Of a stretch of DNA of 64,000 nt, positions 1 through 11,873 are shown piece after piece; the stretch's first letter is position 1, and each line of letters begins with the position of its first letter. The translations under genes and the position numbers were made by a program. The notes below the pieces were generated by a model. The model worked only from the letters and a program-made list of their open reading frames with translations. It was not told where the DNA came from and ran no database searches. This DNA is from Collybia mongolica (lineage: Eukaryota; Basidiomycota; Agaricomycetes; Agaricales; Clitocybaceae). The stretch lies in NCBI GenBank assembly GCA_013420905.1, contig JAAXNY010000010.1, positions 2,852,001 to 2,916,000 of the forward strand. Direction: 5' to 3'.

Positions 1-650
1 CAAACACCAGGTCAAGAATCGAGCCACGGAGCACTGCGTTATATGGCCGATGGGTGACCCCTCCCAAAGTCGGGGCCACTCTCTCCAGGTTAAGTTTTGC
101 AGCACACTCCATGAGCCTAGAGGCCATTGGGTGTTCGCATGTAAGTGTCGCATCCCAGTGAGATGAAGGGCAATTAAAATCCCCCCCCATATAACTCAAC
201 TCTGGTAGTGCGTCCAGGTGGTCTTCGATGTACCGAATGGCCGAGCCATTCTCATCGGAGTAGGTGTTCATCAGATGTATGGGGCCAAGATGCCCTTTTA
301 CAGTGATGACCATGACATCGCGATGATTCACAATGTCAGATCGGAGCTTAGGTTTGATCATGCGCATGGTGCGATTAACATAAGCAAGGACATGTGGCCT
401 TTCATTGGCCCCGTCAAACCCTTTAGGGTACATAGCTATCCAATCCGGGTGGTTCGGCAGCCCTTTTACAGGGACCCTGTCCTTCTCCATCAGGGAGGCA
501 GTGTATCTCACAGTGGACCATGGTGGTTCCTGGAGAAATAAGATATCTGAGATGGATTTCATATGTTCCAGAAGGTTGATTGTCCAATTGTGCTTGCATC
601 CCACATTTTGACAATAAATACGTAAAGTGTCTACAGAGGTTGTACTACGT
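1..650 (-). mobile_element. LINE-type retroelement ORF2, N-terminal endonuclease domain (partial, runs off window)
   Basis: Reading leftwards on the minus strand, one frame is open from about 620 to the window edge. It gives an exonuclease-endonuclease-phosphatase (APE-like) domain of the kind that opens ORF2 of non-LTR retrotransposons. Visible motifs in order are a start-region RIYCQNVGCKHNW, a metal-site ILFLQEPPW (about 540-511), and the catalytic GGDFNCP with a following HWD (about 190-150). In established LINE biology this domain nicks the target DNA and the reverse transcriptase follows. That part would lie beyond position 1 and cannot be seen. No frameshift is seen in the visible part, although the upstream ORF1 is broken. 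Confidence in the domain is high; activity of this copy is doubtful. Confidence 0.85.
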
Positions 651-843
651 ATGGGTCAATGACTGTCGAACTTCTCAAGGGTTCGCCCGGCGTCTAAGGA
701 GCCTGCCTCCTGTGATGTTGGGAAAAGGTGAGTTAGGGGTAGGAATGAAGCGTAACAGCTCATCACCTACCTTCTGTGCAGTATACTTGGAGAAGACCCA
801 CTTTGGATTGTAGCAGTTCTTCCAGAACAAGCAGATACGACTG

Positions 844-2583
844 TCAGTGACCTGCAGGGGTCGCCTCTTGAGGGGGGTTGGCCTTGGGCTGTTTTTTGCA
901 GCACGTGGCTAACATGCGGTGGTGGTTGGTTTCATGTGGGCCGGCACAGATGGAGCACAGCTGCGTCTTGAATGGACAAACCTCTGTGCAGTGTCCATAC
1001 CTCCAGCAGCGGGGACATATGGGGACTCCAACTTGCTTCTCAGTGGGCAGGATGGTGAGTTTCTTGGACCCGAGCATGAAGCTTCGGCCCTTGAGGCTAC
1101 GGAGGTGCTGTCCACCTCGCAAGTCATAGATATCGAAGAACACTGTGCCGGTGTCTGATGTCCGGGAGTTTCTTACCATCCGGGGCCTAGACCCTTGGTA
1201 GAAGTGGATGGCCTCACGCCAGGGGCATTTACCGAGGATCTCAGCAATGTTGTCTGGTGTGAGGGGAATGGGGGTACCATTGGCGGCATACTTGATGTGT
1301 GCTCCAAAGTAAGGGAAGTTGGGGATGCGAAGGAATGACTTGGATGAGCCTACTTCCACACGCGTTTCCACGGAGTTGTCTTTGCGTATCTTTTTAGCTG
1401 TGTTGCTAAAATAGGCATGCATGATCTGGATGTCATCTTCGACCGGCAAAACATCACACACAAGGGCCAGGCCCCCGAGGTGGTTTTGGGTCTCAGACAT
1501 GATGCGAATGGCTCTCTTATGAGTGCCAAGGTGAGAGTTCAGTGGCCCAACCACTGGCGTATCAGGCCAGTGGGTGGGGGGTGAAGTGATGATGACCACC
1601 TCCTTCCGGGAGGGGTCATGTGTGGTGGATCTCTTGCGTCGAGCTTTTGCTTGGGCCGAGTCCGAGGGGGTAGGGACAATATCACCAGACACGACCTGCT
1701 GAGCGCGCACAATGGAAGCGATGGGTGCTGAGGGAAAGGACTTGGCCATCTGGACAAGCCCTGCCTGAGCTGCGGCGGGGCCCTTTGCCTTCTTCGCAGA
1801 GGGAGGCTGAGGGGTGGAGATTGCAGCAGATGCTGCAGACGCAAAGGTCTTTGATCTAGGAGGAAGGGAATGCTTGATAGAGCGTGTGTATATGACTTTC
1901 TTGGAGGGGTGGCGAAGGCCAGCTGGGTCCGCAGTAGCATTGGTGGATTAAGGGGGCAGAGAGTGCCCAGGACGAGGTGGTCAGTTGGAAGGGATGGGGA
2001 CAGGGGCCGGAGGCGCCTGCACATGGAGACTCTCAATAAGGGCTTGGAGAGCAATGCTCTTGGACTCGGCATCTGCTGTAATGGCGTGTTCGATGAGGCC
2101 AGCTTCGGAGACTGTGAAGACAGCTTGGAGGAGCTCTTGGACGAGCTTGACTGAGGCCTTGTCTGGGACGCAATAGCCGTTGATGGCCCAGAGGTTGAGC
2201 ATCTCTGTGACATTGTGGATGGATGTAGTGGCAGCTTCAAGGTCGACTGGGACCTTATCCTTAGCACCAGAGGCATAAAATGTCTCCAGATCCTTAAACT
2301 CTTCCATGAAAGCATCCCCCTCTACCTCAGCCATGACAACGTCACGGTCTTGGACAGGAGCGGCAGGTGGTTCGGCGGGAGGGCCGGTAACAGTGGGGTC
2401 AGGGTTGGCGGCATTGTCATTGTCATTGTCCTCTACGATGGGTGCGGGAGTCGTGGGCCTGAAAAAGACCTGTGATGCAAGGGAGGGGCCTGCTTGAGGA
2501 TGCAGGCTGGCTACCAGCTTGGAGATGGGGGCTGGGGACATGGATCTGTGTAGAAGTTCGCGTAGATCTGGTGGTTTTGCCAT
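844..2583 (-). pseudogene. LINE-type ORF1 (gag-like, CCHC zinc knuckles), two in-frame stops
   Basis: A single 580-codon frame begins with MAKPPDLRELLHRS at 2583 and ends at 844. It is interrupted by a TGA at 1981-1983 and a TAA near 1948, which split it into two apparent ORFs of 200 and 301 codons. The distal part has a CX2CX4HX4C knuckle (CPRCWRYGHCTEVC) and a second CX2C...H cluster (CSICAGPHETNHH). These are typical of nucleic-acid-binding ORF1 proteins of fungal LINEs. Just past the ORF end the +1-shifted frame reads on with another Cys/Trp-rich stretch (CLFWKNCYNPKW, about 830-790), suggesting a further frameshift before ORF2. The order ORF1 then endonuclease supports one element in minus orientation. 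Function lost in this copy is an inference from the stops. Confidence 0.8.
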
Positions 2584-3957
2584 ATGGTCTGCCGATCACT
2601 GAGATCAGGTTGGAGGTTTGTCTTTGGCCATGGTATGACCACAGCAGTGTACGGGAGATCAGGGGATCAGAGGAGTTTTGAGGCAGCTGGGTGCGCAAGA
2701 CAGTATTGACAAGTAGACCGGGTGGCTGTGCACGTGGGAGTAACAAGTCAAGAAGCGATGCTACATGCAAGCATAAACACCTATTACCACTAAGTAATCT
2801 GTAATGGGCCATCAGGGTGGAGCTGTACACTAAGTTGCTCTCCAGGTCATATTACGGGTCTAGACTGCAGTCCAACAGTATTGTACTGTACCATGTCTGA
2901 ACCTGCCAACACCTTAAAGGTTTGCCTTCACTTGTTGGGGCATGGTCCCCTCCCTTCACATTGGTACCCCGTTCCACTCCTCCCCTGGTATTTTCAGGTT
3001 GCCCTGGAAACCCATTACTCCCCCCCAGTGTCAAAGATAAATGTCCAATCTAAATGAACGACCCATACCTCAAACCTGCTCCACCTCTCCTGAATCCCCC
3101 TATTACTTGCCCCCCTGTTCCACACTGCTCTCCCAAAGCAATGACTCCCCTCCAAAATGAGGCTGCCAAATCCCACCATTGGACAATAAACTGGCATTCT
3201 CCCCAAGAGGTGTGCTCTGTGCAGGGACAGTAGCTGATCAGGGGCCAGACCCCTTCCTCCTTTTGTATTTGGGTGTAGTGGTTAAGCAAGTATGAAAAAA
3301 TTGTCAAAAATGTTGGCAGTGATGCTCCCTAAGGATCTGCACAAAGCAGACTACAAGAGTTGTGGTGTCCTCATGTGGCCTGGTAGTTGATAAGGTGGAT
3401 GTGAACAGATTAGTGAAGCCCCCAGTACAGGCAAGATGAGATGACCCTGCAGGTAGTCAGGATCAGCTCTGATAAGTTAAAAATTTGGATATGGTGTAAA
3501 AGGATAGTGGCCCAGGCTGAAAGAGTGGTCTGATGAAAGGCAATCTCGATTAAGGATGAGGTGTTAGGTAGTTTAGGGACAACCTAGTGCAGGAGGGATG
3601 AATTCCCATGGTTGGATGGTGGTGGTAAAAGATCAAGAAGTGTCGGCTGAATTTCATGATCCAATGAGGACACAGTGGTGGTAGATGTGCACATATTCTT
3701 TACAAAGCAGTAGTACTATGTATACTTCCTGGGTCACTATGTAGGGAACAAACAATAACATGGTATGACTCATATTGTGACCCCTGTAATTTTAGGCATA
3801 TATTGGTACAACTGAAATTTCCATTCTGATAACCAATCAAACATTTTCTCTTTATCACTATTCTGCTGTGAAAATTCCCTTCTGAAGTTTACTTGTCTAT
3901 TGGTAAAAGTAAAGGGATTAGCCAAAAGAATAGTGTGAAAATAAAAATCAAGTTAAC
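2584..3957. other. No gene recognised; probable 5' flank of the LINE and 3' flank of the GTPase gene
   Basis: Six-frame reading shows only short overlapping ORFs without domain signatures. The part nearest 2600-2850 may be the LINE 5' region. No target-site duplication or clear element end could be recognised. Confidence 0.4.
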
Positions 3958-6900
3958 CTAATTGATTGGCCCAGATGGTTTCAAAAAGTGTGTCCTCAAA
4001 CTTTTCTCTGGCCCTGGTAGCAGCATCTTCCTTACCCTTGGCCCCCTCTTCCCAACTATAAAGAAATTAATCAGGATAAAGCCAAGATTGGAAAGAGATG
4101 TGCAACACTTTTTTGGACCAGAACCTTTGAACTTGGGCTGCTTGCTTGGAGAAGCAAGCATAGATGGCAGAGTAGATATGTCCACTTGATATTTGGAAAA
4201 GGCCTTTTGAACTGCCTCTGTAACTTTGCCACACTGCAGGGACTGTTGGTACAGAAAAATGGTAGCAGAAACAGTTTTAGCAGTAAACTTCTGCCCTTGG
4301 TTACATATGATAGTGAGGTGTTCTGCAATAATAGAAAGGGCTAAAAGATGATGAAGTTTCTTCAAAGTTGGGAAGTAAAGGGATGACAAACCACATGCAT
4401 AATTCACTAGTTGGATCTCAAGAGGAGATGAGAGATAGTCAAGCTATTAAAGGGCAGATAAGATGGTAAAAGCTTTGGAAAAAGGGTTAAAGTGGTGCAA
4501 CAAACCAGCTTTTCTAAGGACTGAGCAACTACGGTGCTTGACAATATCTATAATTGACAAAGAAGAAGTAGAATTGTATAAAAGTGCAAAGACTAGAACA
4601 TTGGCTACTCACTTCCTGCTGCATATATCAAGCTATGAGATGGGCTCATGAATACAGAGAAACATGGCCACTCACTTTCTGCAGCACACATCAAGCCATG
4701 AGATGAGCTGATACATGCAGAGAAACACAGCCACTCACTTCCTGCAGCACACATCAAGCCATGAGATGGGCTCATGGATACAGAGAAGCACAGCTACTCA
4801 CATACTGCAGCATGCATCAAGTCATGAGGCAGGCTCATGGATACAGAGATGCACAGCCACTCACTTCCTGCAGCACACATCAAGTCATAAGATGGGCTCA
4901 TAGATACAGAGAAGCACAGCCACTTACTCGCTGCAGCACACATCAAGTCATGAGGTGGGCTCATAGATACAGAGAAGCATAGTCACTCACTCGCTGCAGC
5001 ACTCATCAATCCATGAGATGGGCTCATAGATACAGAGAAGCACAGCCACTTACAAGCTGCAGCACACATCAAGCCATGAGGTGGGCTCATGGATACAGAG
5101 AAACACAGCCACTCACTTTCTGCAGCACACATCAAGCCATGAGATGGGCTTATGGATACAGAGAGGTACAGCCACTCACATACTACAGCATACATCAAGC
5201 CATGAGATGGGCTCATGGATACAGAGATGCACAGCCACTTACAAGCTGCAGCACACATCAAGCCATGAAATGGCCTCATGGTTACAGAGAGGCACAGCCA
5301 CTCACATCCTGCAGCACACATCAAGTCATGAGTGGGCTTATGGATACAGAAAATACAGTAACTCACTTTCTGCAGCACACCTCAAGTTATGAGATGGGCT
5401 CATGGATATGGAAAACCCCACCACTTACAAGCTTCACCATACATCAAGCTATGAGATGGACTCATGGATACAGAGAAACACATTAACTCACTTTCTGCAG
5501 CACACCTCAAGTTATGAGATGGGCTCATGGATATAGAAAATACCACCACTCACAAGCTTCACCATACATCAAACCATGAGATGGGCTTATGGATCCAGAG
5601 AAACACATCCACTCACATTCTGCAGTACACATCAAGTCATGAGGTGAGCTGATACATGCAGAGAAGCACAGCCACTCACTTCCTGCAGCATGCATCAAGC
5701 CTGCTGTGAGATGGACTCATAAATGCAAAGAAACACAGCCACTTACAAGCTGTAGCACCCATCATGATGTAAGATTGGCATATAAACACAAACAAAGGAC
5801 AGCTACTCACATTCTGCAGTACACACCAAGCCAATATATGCTCAATTAGATTGGCTCTTGGTCAGTTCAGAAAACACTTACCCACTGTTGCATTCACCCA
5901 TTCACATTTGTGAGATAGACTTACAAATATAATTGAATAATATCACCACTCACAGTCTGTAGTATCAAACACAAAACTTATCAGTTGTCTCCCACTACTT
6001 CCTTGGTCACTCTAGGTGTTTGTTAGTGTACTAAAAGCACCAAGATTCCTCTCTGACATCACTAACCACATAATGGGGAAAGTATATCATCACTGTTTCA
6101 AGCATGGGGACATAGGCATCCCTCTCCATTTGGGGCTTCAAACCCTCCTTTAAAATCCATCTATTTCAGCATTAATTAGCTATCATTACCCATCTGTATT
6201 TAAGGCACTCACTTAAGTGAGAATTTCATTGATGCCTCCAAGTTATTTTGCAGGGTTGAAACAAACACTGCTTGCAGAATATCACTATCAAGAACTGTTG
6301 CTGTGCTTTCTACCAGCTCCAGGCATTGTTGTTCTTGTTTGTTTAATTCTTGTATAGATGTTAGTATTTCTTTCTAATCAGATTATCATATTTGCTAACC
6401 TTGCAGGTACACATGACCCTGGGGTGGGTATTTCATCTCCTGCAGAACCAGGTGAGTGTTCTTCAAATTGTTCTGGACATACTCCAGTGCATGCTCCATT
6501 GCCTCATCAAAACTACAACCTTGCTCCTCCAATGCACTTATAGCCTTGATCTCAAGTGTCTCACACTTTGTAAACACAGCAATGAGTGGAACTGTTTGAC
6601 TGATCAGAATGACATGTAATGATTTAATATCACATATACCCTTGCCAGTGCCCACCCCAGAAAAGAACTGCTTTTCAGCATATGTGATAGGACGGTCATC
6701 ATCCATTGGGATGCAATACCTTACAAAATTATTGGATTACCTCCTGTGCACTTCCATAGTGAATTTTGTTATGTTGACATACCAGATAACATGAATCTGG
6801 TCACTGAGTTTCGTCGCCTTCGAGCGAGCCGATACAAAATCATTCACTTTTTTCAGTTCATCAACACCACCAGCTTCGAACCCTCGAGAATCATGAAAAA

Positions 6901-7294
6901 CAAAACCAGGGTTGCTGCGAAAAACCATCTCGTTCTCGACGTTATGGAGCCCACGCTGCATTACAGTTAGTCGTTTGCTATGAAGAGATTTATCAACAAC
7001 CAACGTATGCAGTGGGTTCAATCTCTGATACGTCAATCTGTGGTATCGCATGTGAATTTGGATGCATAGCGCTTGGGCCACCATTCTACTAACCTTTTGT
7101 CCGCCGTTGGTGTAGATCTCAGGATTGTCGGTTGTGTTACAGATTTTCTTGAGAATAGTTGTCTTTCCCGCGTTGGCTCGGCCAATGATGAGAACGCGGA
7201 ATCGCCCAGCTCTCGTTTTCAAATCCGCGCGCCTCTTTTCAACTGCCTGCATGTCGACGACAGCCGGGGCTTGTGAGCTATTTAACTGGGACAT
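3958..7294 (-). CDS. G-domain (P-loop GTPase) protein, many exons, 3' half through a microexon array
   Basis: The model starts at ATG 7294 (MSQLNSSQ). Exons read as 7294-7094, 7022-7005 (an 18-nt microexon), 6955-6783, 6719-6640, 6591-6400 and 6333-6213, all with matching phases and GT/AG ends. The P-loop GRANAGKT is at about residues 38-45. The G3-type DSRGFEAGG follows in exon 3, and TKCE in exon 5 occupies the G4 position. This combination matches the multi-copy G-domain proteins of Agaricomycetes, whose biological role is not established. Distal exons are 4547-4506 and 4443-3958, both open in phase 0; the last reads LKKLHHLLALSIIAEHLTI onward to a TAG at 3958. Between 6213 and 4547 lies an array of intron-like repeats. 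Exon 6 ends in phase 2, so at least one linking exon in 5960-6212 is unresolved. The G domain is certain; the 3' model is an inference. Confidence 0.7.
4607..5962 (-). repeat. Tandem array of 22 intron-like units (mostly 63 bp) separated by variable 3-nt putative microexons
   Basis: Units 1-12 (starts 4607 to 5300) have an exact 63-bp period. Units 13-22 (5361, 5423, 5486, 5548, 5611, 5674, 5741, 5815, 5876, 5948) vary from 61 to 74 bp. On the minus strand each unit reads acceptor (usually CTGCAG; also CAGCAG, CTGTAG, CTACAG, CAACAG or GTGAAG), then three nucleotides, then a perfect donor GTGAGT or GTAAGT. The donor consensus is kept in all 22 units, while the triplet takes many values (GAA, AAA, TAT, CGA, CTT, GAT, AAT, TGG, ACT). 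The remaining 60 nt has the size of a normal basidiomycete intron and holds a GCTTGAT branch-like stretch near its 3' end. Because several unit lengths are not multiples of three while the triplet stays three, simple protein repeats are unlikely. Splicing has not been observed. Confidence 0.8.
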
Positions 7295-9470
7295 ATGTAA
7301 CAGCCTCACATCCCATTTAGTCTTATAGACGTCATGTGAGGGTTGAATGGGTCACATACTGTGATACAGTATAGGTTGCTTTGTTGCAAAGGTGTTCAAA
7401 ATCGTTGAGAGCACAAGAGCGATCGAGTTATCGGAGGAGCGGATATCGATGATCTTCAAGTTCCACGCTCAAGTGACACGGGCGTCGTCTATTTGGCTCA
7501 CCTCCGAGTCCCGACGTATCCATCCTCTTCATGTCGCTCAGGCGGTCCTGCTCCTACGTGTGCATGAACATTGAGCACCCGTGTTATGGCACTAAATTTC
7601 GGACCGTCTATGCAGCTGAAGTACCTCTCAAGAATTTATCCAATTTGCCACCCGATTTCGAGGATTAAAGTCACCGACTGTCAGCACCTGATATTCCTAT
7701 CTATTGCGTTTATCTCCATCACACTCGTTCTTCGAAACATTGGAAATTAACCCACCCTTGGCTTCTCTGTGGGTTTCGATGCTTTTACCAATGTATGGAC
7801 ATAGACGTTTCAACAGCCTTACACATTTTCAACTAGTCGCCATATGCACCGCCGAGACACCGCAAGTATTGAGTATCTGGCTTGCTTGAATTTGAGGAAG
7901 GAATAGTCTTAGGTTCCTCATACATTTTGTGGCGTCGTAGGTTGACCAAATCGGATAGAATTGCAAGAGCCCCAAAGACTGCAGGAGCTGAAGCGCCAAA
8001 TGAACCACAAAATAGATGTCCTCCATCAGTGGTACAATATTACTCTTTTTAAGGTCAAATCATCAAGGTTGGAGGACAGATATTTGCTATATAGTGTCTG
8101 GTCCGGGCTTCTGGCGTGAGCCCAGATCCTCTTTTTTCCTGCTCTAAATACCGATTAACCTTGCAATGACTCCTCAGCTTTATCTTCCTTATTTCTCAAA
8201 GGTCTTCATCAGCCATGGACAACCTGGACATGACCACAGACGCCCTAACATGTGCCCCCGCCCCGACCCCCCCACACAACATCGAACTCTAGGCTACTTA
8301 CATCGTTCTTGCACCAGCTCAGCTTCAGCCACGTGGCCCATCCTGACCAATATTCGGGTTGTCCTATGAGGCGTGACCCAAGTGCGTTGTGTTCTTCACT
8401 CCCCTGACTCCGGACGTCTGATAACAACTTGGGCCTTACGAATGATGGGCTACAACGCTAGCAAATTTGTGATGCTACTGCTTCTGGTGTAACTGATGGT
8501 GAGAGCATCAGGACTCTACATACACAATGGATATCCTGACTCGTGATCACAGCCTTCTGACCGTGATCGCCCAACTCCCAATGTAGTTTCCTCCGCCCCT
8601 CGTCAGCACCATTCCTACTCCCATTGTTTTTGATCACGCCAGAATGGATGTGGGTCAAAAACCCGGACTCGACTCAGCGATATGCACACGCAAGGCGCCA
8701 TCTCATACATTATCATTACCGAATCCCCCCACGCCTGGTGCTACGTACGAACCTGAGCTGGAGCTGTTTGGGTCGTTGTTTGACTGTCTGTTCCTGCTCG
8801 TAGCGAAGGGTGCGAAGCTTTGGAGGTGAGGTAAGGAGCCGTTGGAGCGTTTCTGCGACTTGAAGAGACGATGCCTGCATGTATAGGGAACTGAGTGTGT
8901 TTGGATTACCCAGTGGTTCTATGTTTTTTCCGGCCACATTGTTGTAGTGTTGCAACAAATTGGCATCCAGTAGATGGGGACTAACCTGAGGTCCCTAGGC
9001 TCAGATCTAGCAGCACCGAATGTGGTGGCATGGTACTGGCATTGGTGTTGGTGTTTTTGCTGGCACTCGCATTATCATTGACAGAGAATCACACTCCGTT
9101 CAACTACAATACCACAACCAACAAAAAGGAATGGTTAATAACATCACTCAGAAAGCCCAGGTGACGAAGAAACAAACTCACAAACACCCGCCGTCCCGTC
9201 CACCCGCCCGACCCTCCAACCAACACCAGCCTCCACAAACCCACCCCGCACGCAGATCGGCGCGCGCAAGCGCAGGATGCCGGGCACGTATGACGGGCCT
9301 TCGCTGTCCCTACCCCGATCCCCGTTCTGGTTTCGATTTTGACTTCAGCGTTGGCCTTGGCCATGGTGCGGCCCCGCATCCCCTACAACAAGCCACCCAT
9401 TTCTCACCGTGACCTCACTGGTCCGCCCTCCCTTCGCCCCTCCCCTACCCCGTCGTCAACTAAACGCGGG
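7295..9470. other. No supported gene
   Basis: Short ORFs on both strands overlap without domain signatures, consistent intron boundaries or repeated structure. The stretch 7900-8050 on the minus strand is open (65 codons) but not recognisable. Nothing else is reported here. Confidence 0.4.
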
Positions 9471-9477
9471 AGGGAAG

Positions 9478-9982
9478 TCATGTCAGTTGAGCAATACGGT
9501 ACAGCATGGCAAGGGGCACACCTGTCGATAAATCAGGTACACCACAAACAAGCACAGCAGCCTCAGCACCGCGAGGTTCGTGAAGAACCTGCGCCACCGC
9601 TGCCCTGCCATGCGGCGTCCTTCTCCGATAGGTCGTCCTCATTCGCATCGTCGTCCAGCGCCGGGTCATACGCATATGCCACGGGCCCGCCCTTGTGCAC
9701 ACGCTCGGGGTTCACCAGGGCCACGCTTGCGGGGTACTTCGAATTAGACGACATGACGGAGTCACCGAAGATGGAGATCACGGATGTGCAGTTGGCTGCG
9801 CTGGCACTGGGCCCGTGTGCAGGGGACATAGACATGGGGAGGAGGAGGATGTCGTCCGAGGTGTCAGTGCAGCGGTAGAGAATCACCGGAGCCACGTGCA
9901 CTAGTGGCACTGTTGAGGACGTAGGTGGAGGGCATGACGAGAGCGCAGGACTCCTCTGACGGGATGCGGGTGACGTGGGCAC
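9478..9982 (-). CDS. Possible gene remnant encoding a Ser/Asp-rich protein with one membrane segment
   Basis: The minus-strand frame from 9982 to about 9610 reads a low-complexity but protein-like sequence (LLLPMSMSPAHGPSASAANC, later DPALDDDANEDDLSEKD). Shifting by one base near 9615, the next frame continues as RRFFTNLAVLRLLCLFVVYL, a convincing hydrophobic membrane segment, followed by a GT dinucleotide. The change of frame with no intron room suggests a frameshift or a broken gene. I do not recognise the family. The plus-strand ORF over the same interval (9339-9878) has poorer composition and is taken as its shadow. Confidence 0.3.
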
Positions 9983-10035
9983 TGCCGGAGGAGCCGGGGC
10001 GCGTAAAAGGCGAGGCGAGGGAGGGCTAGGCGGGG

Positions 10036-10272
10036 TTGAGTGGGGATGAGGACCAGGAGGAGGAGGCAGAGTGGGGTATGCGCAGGAAGCTAGGGTCTGC
10101 GTATGTAGAGGTGGACCCGTGGACTAATCAGGAGGAGAGGAGGGGCAGAGCGACGAGGAGGAGACAACTGGGGAGATTGGCTGAACTTAGTGCTCATCAG
10201 TTGTACTCAAAAGGCAAGTTAATCCACGTGTTCCTTGGTGAAAGTTCACTCAGTCAAGACTGCTCGAACTAA
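10036..10272 (+). CDS. Unrecognised charged ORF, uncertain
   Basis: A 78-codon plus-strand ORF is rich in Glu and Arg (GDEDQEEEAEWGMRRKLGSA then VDPWTNQEERRGRATRRRQL). Composition alone suggests coding, but there is no clear homology, no intron pattern and no continuation after 10272. It may be an exon of a decayed gene. Confidence 0.2.
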   Translation: MSGDEDQEEEAEWGMRRKLGSAYVEVDPWTNQEERRGRATRRRQLGRLAELSAHQLYSKGKLIHVFLGESSLSQDCSN

Positions 10273-11873
10273 TTTCGGATAAGTCCAACAAAAGAGATGA
10301 TCTTGAGACGATCAGGTCAACCCCCCCCCCCCCTCACAAGTCACTATATGTACAGAATTATAAGTGTTAGTATGTCGAATGGAACATATATACATTTGTA
10401 TATGTACTACATCATGAATCACGCAGTATGAGGCCACCAGGAGCCCAGAACAAGTTTGCGCGTCAATGATGCGCGTCACAATATGTCACATTCCGCGTCA
10501 AATCGCGGCATTTTCTCTTGGCCCATTGCGACGTTCTAGAGTTGTGGTAGGGTTCATTCGTGTTTGGTGAAGAGGCTATGGTCGGGTTATGGAATGCCAA
10601 CGTGAGTCCTCTTTCACCTTTTGAGATGAGGTGTGCGTGCTGATGAAGACTGTAGTAATGATACCGAGTACTCCGAAATCTTCACGATTCAATTATTCTG
10701 GCATTTTATGGTGGCCCCCTGACTACGACCCCGACGCTACCGCGCACTAAAACAGCCACGATGTACACTCACTGTCGAATAACCATCGTGATGTCGACCC
10801 CCTTGTACGACCCTCGATGTCAATTAAGCACCCTCCACTTTAAATTTAGTTCTAATATACACGTCCTGCCTTCTTTCAATGCCGGCCAAAGCCATATTTA
10901 GCAACTGAGGGAGACAGAAGATGGCTTTTGTTACATGCTGATAGTCAGGTACGTCTATTTCATTCATCTCGAATTTTTCAACGTTCGCGTGCTGACCATG
11001 AGCTTTCTTCCAGGATCACAGCGCAAGTTCACCTTATCAGCCCATTGGGCTGTAGGTCCATGAACTTCCCACCGTCTATCGCATAAGACCACCGATCTGC
11101 AACCCTCCTCAAGCTCACAACTCCACACCCCTTCACCTCACCAACCCAATCCCCGTGTGCCCGCAATCCTACCCTTCATCTCGTCCCGAAACGTTGGATA
11201 TTCCGATGGCCTGTTGACGCATACTCCGTGTTTCTCCACTGTATGAAGGTGCAGAACGGGCAAGCGGGACGAAATGACATGTCAGCTACGATCAATTCGG
11301 GTGGGAAGAGATACCTCTATGACGGCCAGGACACCGGCCTGCTGAGCTAGTTTCCTCAACGCCCATGAAATCCGGTTTCACTTCCCTCGTCATGGCCCCG
11401 GTATCCCACGGACTGGTGTCTGGGGGAAGCCCGTGAAGTTGGAATGCCCTCCTCTGGATATACAAAGTTATGACATTGCGACCTCAAAGCGGAATCCTAG
11501 TCGGGGAGGTGTTTCCGGGAGTATATGTAGCTGCAGACCGTAGTGCTGGACGGGGAAGCGCTGGTGGCGATTCTTGTGATTAGATGAGTATGTTGGAGTC
11601 AAACAGAAGCCGGTTGGGTGTGATAGGGCATTTCGAGCGCGACGCTTGTCATCCATAACCATCGGCGGGCTAAAACGGCCCCCGCCATAAAAGCTCGACG
11701 TCTTTGTCTCAACCCGGACTTGTCACTATGCTGCTGTGTGACACGTTTATGTCGTTAATTAACTTATATATTTACCGCACCCCTGAGCTTGAAGTGATCG
11801 AAGGGTATCGTTGATCTAGATCCTACATACAGCTGCTGATATATACCTACAAGTGGAGACGCATCCCAAAAGG
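10273..11873. other. Gene-free stretch with a poly-C run
   Basis: No ORF with recognisable content was found. A run of 14 C occurs at about 10321-10334. The sequence looks like ordinary intergenic or decayed DNA. Confidence 0.4.

Noticed and set aside
5013..5486. 157-codon plus-strand ORF of 21-residue repeats (MRWAHGYREAQPLTS type) and a 131-codon minus-strand ORF over the same array
   Set aside because: The 63-bp period is a multiple of three, so open frames arise on both strands by default. The frames fail where unit length changes, while splice signals and triplets persist. Not treated as proteins.
4607..5962. CRISPR-like array of repeats with variable spacers
   Set aside because: Variable part is only 3 nt, the rest is continuous repeat, and the genome is eukaryotic.
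10321..10334. Run of C residues
   Set aside because: Simple homopolymer; no evidence of function.
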